A DNA stretch of 64,000 bases, from NCBI GenBank assembly GCA_035235625.1, contig CP141148.1, positions 37,077,057 through 37,141,056 of the forward strand, given 5' to 3'. The notes beneath the pieces were generated by a model. That model was given only the letters and a program-made list of their open reading frames with translations. It made no database searches and had not been told where the DNA came from. Shown piece by piece: positions 47,186 to 59,466 of the stretch; the first letter of the stretch is position 1; every line of letters begins with the position of its first letter. Source of the stretch: Saururus chinensis. Its lineage: Eukaryota; Streptophyta; Magnoliopsida; Piperales; Saururaceae. Made by a program: the position numbers and the translations under genes.

Positions 47186-49761
47186 TGTTACGACCCAAGC
47201 CTTGAGAAGGATACAAAGACCGTCAACATCATCGGAGTGTATATAGCTTGAGCTGTGACAAGATAATAACATGTTTTGCAAGGGATAAAGAATTTAATAT
47301 GAAACATGGACAACTTTATCACTAACTTTTATTGAATCAAATAAAATATGTTTCACCCAAGGGGTGTTCATCTGAAACTATAATAAATTTACTAATATTT
47401 AAAAGAAATCAAACTAATCCTAATTCCCTTCGTTAACCCTGTGACCGTTAATTCTATCATTTCTTATCGTTCCTACGCATCTAAATCAAATAAACCTACA
47501 TGCAAAAATGCGTCCGATAGAACGGACATTCCAAAAGTGAGCTAAAAGCTCAGTGGGTCTCAAATAAAATATACATTGTAATCTTAGCAATCATCGTTCA
47601 CACCACAACAACAATAGATCAATTCCTACAATAATATATTTAAACATAATTGTTGGATATATTCATATGCATGCATCTCATTAAAACTTAACCAATCATC
47701 ATACATAATCACCATATGTATCGTATTTCATAACTCATAATCTGCACAGCTCATTCTCTATAACACCCAGAGAATTAGCTATGTGATCCGTGATTTGCGC
47801 CAGTGCAAATGCGCCATGGGTGGTCATATGCATGCACTCGTAATGACCCGTGAAACCGGGAGGAAACTACCAAAGGCTGGGGTCCACCCTCATCCCTACG
47901 TGGCACCTGGGTAGTCTTATTATCTTGAATTCTGAAATTGAGTCACCCAACCCAAATCTTAACTACCCTTGTCAATCCATCACTCTTAGGCAGGTTCTTA
48001 ATACCTAATCTACCAATTATGCAATGCATTCCTCTCACATACCCATAAGAGAGAAAATTAATCATATTCCATAAGCGATTTAAAAGTAAAACCAAAATCA
48101 TAATTTACTCAATAATATAGTCATGCTTGCATATAGTTCAATCAAATCATAATATAATATAATATGAATTGCAGAACACCATCCATCTCCTATGACTCAC
48201 AAATATTAGATGTAAGTAAATTTACACCCTACATATAACCTACATCAGTTTAATACATGGTTCAGCATTTCAAAACTTAAAACAAAGAATTAATCCAAGT
48301 TGGAGAATGACATATATGTGACTCAAATTCAACAATGCAGAAGCTTGAATACATTAACATATTAAAATATATAATTACATGTTCCTGCTACAAAACAACG
48401 TATAATTTCAATTCTTTCCAGACTATAATCATTACCATGCATAAGTTTCTCAAAACTTTACGTTGCATACATACCCAAACTAGTAGTCTACACCAACATA
48501 TAATTAGTAACAATTTACTAATTAATTCACAATCCATAATTAACATTCAACTATTGAATAGTATGGTGCATGTAATAACTCAGGGAATACCTTGTTTGAA
48601 CATTTAAAATTAACTCAACAGTCCTAATTAAATATTTGAAACAACAGTATATTGAATCAATCTAAAATCATGCTAAAATAACTTATATGGACTGCCCAAG
48701 CTACTTTACTTTAACCAATACGTGGCTGATATAATTTTTCATCATTGGCGCAATATAAAAATCAGATCTACAAACATAATTCAAGTACTGCATAAAACAA
48801 ATATCTGTATATCCTTATACAGTCTTACAACTATGTGCATAGTACGTGAAATTAACTTTAACCCAATCTATTCATATGATAGATGTGCATCACTAAATCT
48901 AGAATTAGGGATTTAACTCATATATCTCATCTATACTTTAACCATATCAGTCATGCTAGAAACATAATAATATTGAGCAGAAATTGAATCAGAGTATAAC
49001 ATCTCAACATTGAAAGACATACACTTAATCAAGGCATATCATACTCATAAGATTAAAATTTGAATGTAAACACTCTATTAGAAATTCATCCACTATAATA
49101 AAAATCTCAGATTGAATCATGCTGAGAAGACAATCCATGGTCTAATTGAGGAACCTCACCTTAGCCTAATTTGATGCACAAATCATCCCAAAATATCACT
49201 GCTCCTCACAAAATTCTAAAGAAAACCACAACCAAACTCTAATTAATAGAAGGAGACATGTAGTTAACACAAGGGAAAGAAGATGCAACAATTTGGAAAT
49301 TTTGGACGATTCCAACACACTGTGAACAGTGATTCTGGGAAGAAGAAAAGAGAAATCTGGCCAAAACCAAGAGGAAATATGAAACACGCCCAAAAGACCT
49401 TACCTTTATGCCTTCCCCTCAGCAGCCCAGTCCTCTCGCTGCCCAAATCTTACCCTTGTTGTTGTCGTCGTACCCAACTCTATTCCTCGTCGAACCAGGG
49501 AGCAATGGGACTGGTGGGTGAGAGGGAGAACAAACATGGGACATATATAGAGGTGAAGGGGAGAGACGTGTAGCGTGATTTGAATGGGAGAAACACAGGG
49601 AGAAAGAGGGAGAGTCACTGGTAGAGGAGAACTTATCCTCTCCCTGGTGCAGTGAGGGCTGGGGGGAAGAGACCTCTTCCCCGACGCTCCCAGAAAGAAA
49701 ATCCCGTCGGGTCTGAGTTCGGACCGGGTTCAGGCCAAAACCAATTAAACATGGGTTTACA
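47186..49761 (-). mobile_element. solo LTR (2.6 kb) upstream of the NBS-LRR gene
   Basis: It begins TGTTACGACCCAAGCC and ends GGGTTTACA, with a perfect target duplication AAAAG at 47181-47185 and 49762-49766. A minus-strand TATA-like box at 49542 and the GAGCTAAAAGCTCAGTGGG segment near 47540 (like those in the other LTRs) set its orientation. No internal region remains. The LTR promoter points toward the NBS-LRR gene. Confidence 0.92.
49542..49550 (-). promoter_or_regulatory. LTR TATA-like box
   Basis: CTATATATG on the minus strand within the solo LTR. Transcription from it would run leftward, toward the receptor gene about 3 kb away. Confidence 0.45.
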
Positions 49762-49766
49762 AAAAG

Positions 49767-50200
49767 GCCCTAAGACCCTACCTAAATAAAAAGAGAAAGC
49801 GAAAATAAAGTATATTTTATGAAAATTTAAGAAATTACAAGCTTAAGTTATTATAGTTAGAAATTGTAAAGTCTAATGGTTAATTAGTGGGACTCAACTT
49901 AGAAATTATAATTTTTTATTAAAATTTTATTTATATAATAAAAAATATAAAAAAATTTCCGACACGAGCCAACTTAGGATCGGGTTAAAGCCAAACTTTT
50001 TAAGACTTGCATATGGTTAAGGCTAGACCAAGGCTTAGAAATAATATGATGAAATAAGGCCAAGGTCGAGCTCCGGGCCTCCGGCCCGAACGGATCAGAC
50101 CGGACCGGTTGCAGCCCTATTTGTACGTGGTCTTAAGAGAGTCACAGTTTAAATGAATAAACCATTTGTTTAACAACGATTCTGATTAATTAAGTTGCCT
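49767..50200. other. host sequence of the solo LTR, probable older repeat
   Basis: AT-rich, then CCGG-rich. It ends near 50119 with CCGGACCGGTTGCAGCCCTA, whose reverse complement starts TAGGGCTGCAACC like a hAT terminus. The matching left end near 47.0-47.1 kb was not found, so the call stays open. Confidence 0.4.
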
Positions 50201-50400
50201 ATAAGCTGAACGCCCATGTAGAGCCTACCCCAGACATCATCTTAATTGACCCACAGAGCTTCCTGTCAAGGTCTAACTGTCCAAGTACATATGCATGCAG
50301 TAAATGGCCGCCCATGCTCAGGTGGCTGATGACACCGGTGTCCAATTAAAATGATCAAAACACCAGGACAACTAGTAATTAGCAACTAATTAATAGCAGC
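50200..50400. repeat. distal upstream homology to the NBS-LRR pseudogene (copy B)
   Basis: It matches 17530-17700 (shared CATGTAGAG, CCCCAGAC, TCCTGTCAAGGTCTAAC and AATAGCAGCC). It marks the right limit of the duplicated block seen here. Confidence 0.8.
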
Positions 50401-50483
50401 CGTAATTTTAAAAAAATACTTCCTTTACGGGTATCATGTGTGCTCCCCCTCAATGTGATCTGCGTCGTACTCAAGAAACTCTC

Positions 50484-50840
50484 CATTACTAGGGATTACA
50501 TAGATTGTAATTCTTCCATCCCATATTCATTGTGTATATCTAAGAAAATAATATTTAAAGAAGCCAATCCACCAGCCTTTTTACTCTATCCACTAACCTT
50601 TTCATATGAGATAACATGAAATAGGACATTCAATATGGTACACGAGATCCAATCAGCCATTGCTAGGGATTACATAGATTATACTCACTTCGTCCCATAT
50701 TGATTGTCTATATTTAAAAAATAATATTTAAGAAAATCAATCCACCAACCTTTTAATTCCATCGACAAACCTTTTTTTGTCATCCACTAATTACTAGGAA
50801 GGGAATACCAAAAAATAGGACAATTAATAAGCATATGGGA
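50484..50840. repeat. two-copy duplication of a MITE-like segment
   Basis: Two copies, each about 175 bp, start CTAGGGATTACATAGATT and contain CGTCCCATATTGATTGT or its variant, then AATAATATTTAA. The CATCCCATATT words resemble Stowaway or related MITE ends. Confidence 0.7.
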
Positions 50841-50849
50841 CATTTTTTT

Positions 50850-51440
50850 TCCTGAAATAAAACTATTAAAACGAGATGGAGGGAATATATATATGGGGGT
50901 ACATACAAGTCAACCATCTCCAAAGCATTAGCGTGTCCAAATGAAGTTCAAACTTGGAACCACACCACAGTACACATTTATATATATAGCCTACGTTGCT
51001 GCTAATGCTGTGTGGGTCCATGAGGGAAGCTTCATGGAAGAAGATGTAGAAGTTTCATGTAAAGAACTGTGAAATAATGAGGCATTGGATTAAAATATTG
51101 CATTCGGAACTTTGTCGTCAACTACACGCCTCTTTGTATGTGTGTACGTAACAGCATTCACCGGGCATTGGTCATGGGAGATCAGCTTCGACCACTAGGT
51201 GCTGTAGGAGCAGATGCACCTTCCTCCCCACTGCAGTGTGAACTCATTTCGTACTAGAGAGCGAGTGTCGTCTGTTCTACAATGAGTAGCTTCCTATCAG
51301 GACCGAAAGGCCTCTTATCGGCGGGGTCATTCTGTCTATTTGCTTCGTTAATCTCTTGTCTACATGTGCTTTTGGTGGACTTTTAATCTTCAAGATTCTA
51401 GCCTTCGCCATATGCATACTAATTCCAATGGACTTAACAT
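50850..51440. other. gene-free stretch
   Basis: No supported gene. Short frames have no recognisable domains or splice context. Confidence 0.4.
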
Positions 51441-51441
51441 G

Positions 51442-51915
51442 CACTACAATAATAAAAAAAAATCTTATTGTGATGTTTTTATTAACTTTGCACTAAAGAG
51501 TACAACGAAAAAGTTACTTTTTCCAACGCTTAAAAAAACGTTACTATAAAATCACCTATTTTTTATATTAATAAATGGGGTATATTTTTTACGTTTATAT
51601 ACAAACGTCTCAAATACTTAATACTATTTACGATATTTATATAAAAACATCATAAATACTATTCTTTTAAACAAAATAAAATTTAAACGGAATTTTATTT
51701 TATTATTATTTGTAATGTTTGTAAGTAAATGTTGCTAATAGCCTAGACTATTTATGACACTTATTGCAAATGTTGCAAATAGAGTACACTAATTTGCGAC
51801 GTTCATAAATAAACGTCACAAATATACTATACTATTGGCAGCATTTTTTTACCATGCATCGCAACTAGTTAGATTAGACTATTTGTGACATTTATAAATA
51901 AATGTTACAAATAAT
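51442..51915. mobile_element. CACTA (En/Spm-type) transposon end, truncated
   Basis: It starts CACTACAATAATAAAA, followed by many short inverted or direct subterminal words of the type TTTGTGAC(A/G)TTTATAAATAAA and its complement (near 51790-51830 and 51880-51905). This is the usual makeup of a CACTA terminus. No opposite TAGTG end or transposase is found in the window, so it is a fragment. Confidence 0.65.
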
Positions 51916-52890
51916 GTTATTTTAAATATTAATTTATATTTGATATATATTCTTTAAATTACATAATATATATATATGTATATTATAAGATATAGAAATA
52001 TATGATATATAATTACAAAAAAAAGTTAAATTAATTTCTTAAGTCTCGTTTATGCGAGACTCGGCCCACGTGCGTCAGTGTCAGCCCCGACTTTGTAGGC
52101 TGTTATATTTTGATGAGACGATGAACATAACTCAGGGGCAAGTAGGTTGCATGCCCCTTCCACAATCAGATATCAAATAAATTAAATAAATTTTATGAGA
52201 AAATTATGTTATTATAAATATAAAATCATGGGTTGAATCTATGAATCCAATTGAACAAACAATCAATAACTAGAATATGGTCGAGCGGTCAGTCAAACGG
52301 ATATTAATCGAACACGTGGACAATAGGACAACCAAACAATTGGACAGTCGGACAATCAAACAGGTGGACCCTTCACTCTCTTGTGTGGTCACTTTAGTTT
52401 TAAAACAATTCTTTTTTTAATATATATGTTCTCGATTTTTTTGTCCGGTTATTTGTTCTCGACTTTATTTTCATATTAGTGAGAAACAAAAACTTACATG
52501 GTATCAACAATCTTTCACTCAAGAAATATAAAGGCAAGGGCAAAACTACGTTAGGACAGTTGGGGATCATGGTCATCATGCTGTTGAGAGCTTCTTTTAT
52601 GCACCTAATAATGCATGTGCCTTGGATTAGGCAATAAATAAGATAGAGGTATATAGTTGGTCCCCCAGGTCTTTCAACCCTAACTCCCCCACTTTACATT
52701 AATTCACCTTCGGTTACATTATTCATACATATTTGAACATGGAAAGTGTTAACGGGGTCCTTTGAACATTATACATATACATATTTTAACATGGAAAGTG
52801 TTAATATCGCGCGGCCCATATGCGCTTGGCGCACCGGGCTCATATTAACGGGGTCCTTTGAACATTATTCATATACGTATTATTCCCAAA
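51916..52890. other. gene-free stretch with a short imperfect repeat
   Basis: Nothing gene-like. Between 52720 and 52890 the phrase GGGGTCCTTTGAACATTAT occurs twice and ACATGGAAAGTGTTAA twice, suggesting a small local duplication. Confidence 0.4.
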
Positions 52891-52899
52891 CAGAGTATG

Positions 52900-53243
52900 C
52901 TGTCTCGAGTTGACGAAGAAACCCCTTCGAAGCTTCTCCCAAGTCCCACGTCGGCACTCGGCAGTCCTTACTTTGCATGTCACATACGTCAGGACTGCAA
53001 ATGATAGATGTCTGGTTTCCTGCTCTAATCATCCTCGGTTGAGGCTACTTCTGTGTGTTAAGTTGCCATTGTCTACGCTTGTCAGTTTCCATTTTCTGCT
53101 TCTCTTCCAATCAGACCGGAAGATTGGTTGGCTGGATCTGTGATCAACTTCTTGCTGTTCTTTCGAGCTTATTGCTATTGCTCCTTCGTCTTGTGATTCA
53201 GCTCATTCCATTCGGACGTTGACTTACTGAAGTCAAGAACCAG
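52900..53243 (+). other. possible 5' untranslated exon of the X gene
   Basis: A non-AT-rich transcribed-looking stretch ends at a good splice donor (AACCAG|GTATGG, 53243/53244). A matching acceptor (CATGCAG at 54006) lies 25 bp upstream of the X start codon. Its true start is unknown, and transcript data would be needed. Confidence 0.4.
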
Positions 53244-53526
53244 GTATGGAGATCAAAACCAGATTTGTTATTTGAAGTGCCTCTGTTATCTGGAACTGCA
53301 ATTGGGCATTCAGCTTATCCGATTTCATGTACATGAGTTGGTTTTTGTCCTTCTGTTTGGGAGTGAATTGGGTCTTCAATTGATACCACCAGTGCAAAAA
53401 TAAGATGTTTTGTTTGTTTTAAAGAGAACTGAAAATACATGTTTTGTAGTTCCTTTCTAGAATCCTTGTTTGGTACTACTATCAACCAAATTTAGTGCGA
53501 TCCGTCTCTATACGTTTAAACTAGTA

Positions 53527-53665
53527 CTCCTTCGTCCCAAATTAATAAATTCATTTAGTTTTTCAAAATGAAATAATTGTAGTTCATTTTTATTTGATGG
53601 GCTAAAATTAGTTTATTTTAAAAAACTAAATGGAGCTATTAATACATGACAGAGGACAGAGGGAG
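53527..53665. mobile_element. Stowaway MITE in a presumed 5' UTR intron of X
   Basis: Ends CTCCTTCGTCCC and GGACAGAGGGAG are inverted and flanked by TA at 53525 and 53666. Confidence 0.93.
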
Positions 53666-54031
53666 TATGCTTTTGTAGATAAGACAGATCGTGGACAATA
53701 TATCTGTATATCTTTTGTTCGTTTTCTATTTTTCCATCAAATGGTTGATTGAATAAGTTACTCCATTTCTCGTGCACACTTTACTCATTCTGAACTTGCC
53801 AGCTTTGGAGATAAAACGAGCACTTCATATTGCTCTGTTATGCCCATTTGGTTTTTTATCCTCTATTCGAAAATCCCAAATGCTTAACTTATATACCTAG
53901 TTTGTTATATTCGTAAGCAATTTTATGTTTTGAGATGTAAACAATTGAATATAGTCTGCTTGTATATAATTAAAATTGCCTCGTTACATTTTGGTTGATC
54001 ATGCAGTGAAAACCATACACTACATAATATT

Positions 54032-55628
54032 ATGGATGCTCTCACTGTGCTGCCCTCCATGCTTGTTTTCACTGTTCTCTTAGTCCTCTCTGTTTCTTTC
54101 CGTCATCAGAAAAATGAGGAAACCAAGGTACCTTCCCCTGCCCTAGTCCTCTCTGTTTCTTATGTTCCGGGGTGTTGTTTTCCCCTGTTTGATGTCCCCT
54201 CAATTATGTCCACGTGCTAAGCTTAGTGGATGAGATTCCATTGATACAGAGCTTAAGCAATTTAGTAATGACTGCGTTTCCTAACAGCTTAAGCAATTGG
54301 GAAACAACAGTCATTTGACAAATACATATCGTTTATGTTGCGGGACAAGTAATTTTTCTTCTGAAAAAATTATGCAAGGAAGAAAGTCTATAAATTTCAC
54401 CCAATATCCCTTCGAAGGTTCCCTCGGTGGTGAGGAAGAATGAGAATCCGACTGCAGAGTTTCTGTAATTAAAAACATGATAACGAAGCGTTTCATTAGC
54501 TACATAATCGATTTAATAATTAGCATAACAAAATTTCTATGTTGTGTCTCGACAATAGGCAGAATTACATGCTACAACTACTACAAATGGACATCAGATT
54601 GCTATTGTTGTAGAACCAGTCCAATTAGATGGCACCCACGGCTCTAGTTCAGTAGCATGCCCATCATCAGAGGGTCAGTCCTTTGCAACGGCAATATCTT
54701 TGAATGAGCTCCATGCAAAGTCGCATGCTGAGGTGATTACCTTCCTAATTTTCTGAGTAGTGATTAAAGAACGGCAAATACTCCAATTCTGCTTTTTAGC
54801 ATTTGAGATGATTGCCTTCTGAATATTCTCATTAATGATTAATGAATGGAAAATGACTCTAATTCTGATTTACACTATTTAACCAAAATAAAACAAAAGA
54901 TTTATGTTATAAAATAAATTATTTTTCAGGATGCTATTCATGCTAGCTATAATATGTGCATTGAGGCGGAGCTGGACATAGTTTCCCTGCTGCCCAATAT
55001 GCAATCTGACACTCCCCAATTGATGAAAGGAAATATGAATCTTACTGAGGTATTGCCTTTTCAGTTTATTGACATAGATATTTCATATGTATATTGAATT
55101 CATAATTTATTTTCGTTTTTTACACAACTGTAATTTTTTTTTCCCATGCAGGAGCAGGAAAGTGATTCTGGAAATGCTACAAATATGAATCAAACTCAGC
55201 TTCGCCAATCAGAAGCACCAATCGAGACTAATGATCAAGTTGTCGATATAAAGACTCAATTTAAGGTAGCATGCTGGGTTGTCCCAATCTCTGCTGGAGG
55301 CATCATGAGTGTCTTAGCGGGCCTTTTTGAAAATGAGAAGTCTTCTATAACACACAAAGTCATGTTCAAGGCATACACATTTTGTGTATATGCCTCGAGC
55401 ATCTCTTCTCTATCAGTGCTTGGTCTATACTTCTTTCAGGCCTGGATTCAACCAAAAGTCTGTCTCGCCAGTTTTTTCATGTGGGCTGCCTTGGGAACAG
55501 TTGCCTATGCTCTAGCCTTTGCAACATGTATAATGATTCAAATGGGCTTGGCAGTGATGGTTCTTGTCTTAGTATCCCCATTCTTCCCAGTTGGAATTGT
55601 GCTGGTTATTCGTATAGGTAATTTATGA
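54032..55628 (+). CDS. unrecognised four-TM membrane protein, 'X', four exons
   Basis: Exons 54032-54127, 54559-54732, 54930-55049 and 55152-55628 join in phase 0 at GT/AG sites to give 288 residues. Residues 1-32 (MDALTVLPSMLVFTVLLVLS) form a probable signal anchor. 33-167 are polar and low in motifs. 168-189, 202-226, 233-257 and 261-284 look like four membrane helices, with a very short C-terminus (RIGNL). I do not recognise the family. The open frame through three small exons, good splice sites and relics elsewhere support a real gene. It lies head-to-head with the NBS-LRR gene about 7.5 kb away, with a solo LTR between. Function unknown; a membrane role is inferred only from the helices. 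Confidence 0.8.
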
Positions 55629-55759
55629 GATCAGATATTAGGCCATGTGTGTATCAAAATTTTCATTGACAGTGACTAGTCATTCTTTTATAGTGGTATA
55701 CTCCACATTATTTTGTATAAAGTTTCATGTTATTCATTGGTATAGACTTGTACATAAAT

Positions 55760-55870
55760 GCACATGTTAAATACTACTCCCTCCTTCCGATTTTAATAGT
55801 CTGTTTGACAAAGCCAACTTTAGTTCAATTTTACTTTTCTTAATGAGACTACTACAGCTGGATATGCATG
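55760..55870. mobile_element. one end of a Stowaway-like MITE
   Basis: TACTCCCTCCTTCCGATTTT is a typical start. The right end is lost or unrecognised. Confidence 0.55.
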
Positions 55871-56079
55871 ATTGATATGCTTGTTATGGCCTTGAGAGGC
55901 CGGAGATAGATGGACAACAATATTTTACATGCAGGATGCCTAATTGCTTTGGCACTTAATTGCATATTTACGTATGTTATTGGATTATCCTTTTAATGTA
56001 TCTTTGCGTAGATATGCTTGCATAAACTTGGTGGAAATTTTTCTTAATGCTCCCTGTATAATCCCTATCAATATAATTA

Positions 56080-56346
56080 TTGGGCTGTTTGGGTGTTAAA
56101 TTTTTTTAGGAATTAAAATTTTTTAGAACTAATTCTAAAACTTTACCATCGAATATAAATTACAATTAGTAATAAAAAATTTTAAAATAAATTTAGATGT
56201 CACGTCAAACCCAATTTTAAAATTTAAAACTAATATAACTTTTTTTTCCGAATTTAGATACATACGTTTTTAGTACTATTACGATCCTAAAATCAAGCTC
56301 TATCAAATAAGATCCTGCAAGGGTGGGTAATTTTTAACTTTTATAA

Positions 56347-56350
<4 letters not shown>
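56080..56350. repeat. AT-rich repeat with Tourist-like start
   Basis: It begins near GGGCTGTTTGGGTGTT, a PIF/Tourist-type terminus. The interior shares AAGCTCTATCAAATAAGATC-like words with 18030-18060. No right end was identified. Confidence 0.4.

Positions 56351-56393
<43 letters not shown>
56351..56393. repeat. (TA)n microsatellite
   Basis: About 43 bp of TA dinucleotides. Confidence 0.98.
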
Positions 56394-56396
<3 letters not shown>

Positions 56397-56399
56397 ATG

Positions 56400-57480
56400 T
56401 TTCACGAGGCTCAAATTGATATAAAAGATAATGTTAAAAAATAACAAAATCTGTAATTTCCAAAACAAGGATTGGGAGCTAGAATCAATAAAATAACCTC
56501 ATGAGGAAATTCGGTGATTCCGATACAAACGGCTTAAAATTAACTTCAGAGCTAAATTTTTAATTCCACCCACCTTCAACACATAAACATAATTCTTCGG
56601 GGCTAAATTTAATAATTTTTTAATTTAGACTAAAAAGCTTTATTGCGATAAATATCATATACATAAAGTGTTCACAATTGACACTCAAACCAAATAAAAA
56701 TTATTATTTTATTTATTTTATTAAATATTTAGTTACTATTTAAATAATCTAAACTATCCAACACAATTTAAAGCTTTTTATGGGGTATTATATGGCAAAA
56801 GGTCCAAAAAAGGACCACGAGTATTCTGCAATGCCTCAAAAATAACTTTCATTAAATAAGCGCAACAAACCTTTGAGCTATCCACTAACACCGTATGTCC
56901 CATACCACAAGCGTTTGATAGATTTTTCCTTAGCAATTTTACAACCTTACAAGATATGCCACCAACAAAACTATACTTATTAATTTATGTGTTACACCCC
57001 ATGACTTATCAAAAAATAATCTAGACTCAACATTATTTCTTACCTCCCAAATTGCTCTTATACCAACTGTTGCACCCTGGGATTTTGAATGCATATAAAA
57101 TTTCTTTTCATAAAAATATCAAAATTTACCCAAGCCCGCGACAAGACATGATTAATTTACGACACAACCTACATAGGCCACGTTTACAAACAGGGAAAGT
57201 TACTTTTAAAAACAATTATCCTCATATAAAGGTTGTTAAGAAGGGCCTTTCCTTTGTATTTTTAAAGTGTTGCCAAACATGGCCATAATTTGCTCGCACT
57301 AGTACCCAAGTAACCTTCCTGCCAAACTATTTTCCAACCAAATCTTATAAATTGCTACTTGCTACCGCTTAACAGGCTGAGAAAGAAAGCTATAGACTTC
57401 ACAAAGTTTAGCTTACAATTCAAATGAGAACAGGAACTGATGATTCAAAGAAGAAGCTATCGTAGCGATGAAAATTGTTG
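56400..57480. other. gene-free stretch with LTR-like scraps
   Basis: TGTTACACCCCATGAC (near 56992) and TGTTGCACCCTGGG (near 57068) look like LTR starts in the family style, but no right ends or target duplications were found. Confidence 0.35.
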
Positions 57481-57551
57481 AGCAACAGCTACTCTCTACT
57501 TTGCACTGAAGCCTTGTCCACTTCTTCTTTATCGATTGCGAGGCACAGCAA

Positions 57552-59466
57552 CTACTCAACTACTGCTAGCAGATCACCAGCACGGCAGCAGCAGTGCCTT
57601 GTGTCTGTTCCCGAATCAACCTGCATTAAAATGTAGAAATATTTATGTACCAGCATAATACGTTCAGATAGATCTGCCTTGAAATACTTAAGAAATTTAG
57701 GACAAGATGCCATAAGATGCCCCTTCTACAACTATAAGGCATACATCTACTCTGCTCCAAGGATTCTTTCTTTACGCAGGATGGCATCACACTTGAACAC
57801 TGACATAACATAAATATGCAGATCATGTTTCCTGGTTCAATATCTTTATATTGTGCAAAAGTTATTAGACATCATCAACCGAGAACTGACTTGTATAACA
57901 AATCCATCACCTCATGTTAGATATAACCTTGCACAAACATTTTCAAGTAGACCAATCAAATATGAGATATCTTCCCATTCTGGAAAAAAATTACCAACAT
58001 TATTCAGGTCCCATAAAATGTACAGGAGAGAAAACAGAAAAGCCAGACCCACTCACCTCGCATGCACTGATATCCGAAAAAAGAACTTGCAACAACAAAA
58101 ACATGCTTAATTTTATTTCGAACGAATATACCAACTTCTGATCAGAAGAACTAAAAAATATATTACAAGAAATGTAACATATGAAAAACTATATTAACCA
58201 GCAGCCTATCCTAAATAAGGAGAATGCACTTCCTCCTGTATAGGAAAAAAAATGCCAACATAACTTCCAAACATACTCCTCATCCTAATTGTGCTGCAAT
58301 TCGAAAGAGCAAGCCATAAACTAACAATTGTACAATATTTATTCTTTCAAACTTCCTTATTTCTCTTCTATTCAGTTCCTCCCGCGCCCCCAACTCTGCT
58401 AACTATACAAACAAATCAGATGTTCCTCCGCTTTTGTGTTTGATCCGTAATGACAGTATTATTTTACAATTTTATTTTTCTTTTTTCAGTTGTCAACCAA
58501 CGATGGGGAAATTTTTTACTATGTCAAACAATGAGTTGTTAGAAGTTCCAAAGATTCTAAGAAAATAAAATATGACGAGTTGATGCCTTTATAAAAAACA
58601 AAAACAAAAATAAAAGCAGTGACACATTTTGTAAAGCTAAATGAAAAAGTAGTTACAATGAGGATCTAAAAAGTTAGAACATATAGAAGATCTTAACTAA
58701 TTACTCATATTGACTATCTAAACATCTTACTGTTTTTGTTTATCTAGTGTCAGATTCAAGATGAGTAACTACTATATACAAGAAAAGTTAATCTTTGAGG
58801 ACAAGATAATTAGCATCAGTTCAAGGGTAACAAGATAGAGTTCCCTGCTCACATAGGGAGGCAGATTATGCACAAGTAAACAGGGGAAAAACACGAAAAT
58901 AAACAAATATGACCAAATCAATGATGGAAAACAAAAAAAATTCTTTCGAAAATGAATAAAAGATGCAAAGAATAAATGAACCATTTTGCAGCAATTAAAA
59001 ACGAAAAATAGCACAAAACAAGAGTACTCCAATCAGCATCTACCACACGTAAACAGAGATTTAAATGCAAACCCACATAACAAAGCAAAACCAGCATCCA
59101 ACATCACCAAAAAATCGTCCGTGCCCACGACGCCCGTCACACTACTTTCACTACCTGCAGTGGGTACGGCAACGCGGCTTACTGCTCCCTTTGGCTCAAC
59201 CTCTCCCACGCCCGGACTGTCACGGACAAGTTTCATATCCCGGGCTTCCCCAACTCAGTCCGGATCAGCCGGTCCCAGCTCTCCATTTACCTCTGTGATG
59301 CTGACGGGTCAGACCCCTGGTCTACCTTCCTCCGAAGCAGATTCCTCTTGCTCTTGACACAGACGCCATGCTCTGCAATACAGTGGAAGAGGTCGACCCC
59401 ACTGGGCTGGACATACTCGAAAAAATGGTAAAATCCCCTGTCTACTGCATCACGCATCTGCTTCAT
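57552..59466 (-). CDS. possible small two-exon protein gene (69 aa)
   Basis: Exon 59326-59466 reads MKQMRDAVDRGFYHFFEYVQ through CVKSKRNLLRRK and ends at a GT donor. Exon 57552-57620 follows a good TTTTAATGCAG acceptor, adds VDSGTDTRHCCCRAGDLLAV and ends at TAG. The first exon has coding-like composition and a purine/pyrimidine-biased leader upstream. The second is only 22 codons, and intermediate exons could be missed. I do not recognise the protein. It could be the 5' part of a longer gene or a decayed one. Confidence 0.35.
57625..59320. other. presumed intron, AT-rich
   Basis: No transposon or exon is convincingly identified. The 59060-59325 part is GC-richer and has open frames on both strands without recognisable domains. 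Confidence 0.35.

Noticed and set aside
47090-50119. A complete hAT element around the solo LTR
   Set aside because: Only the right end (reverse complement TAGGGCTGCAACC) is convincing. No left end or 8-bp duplication was found.
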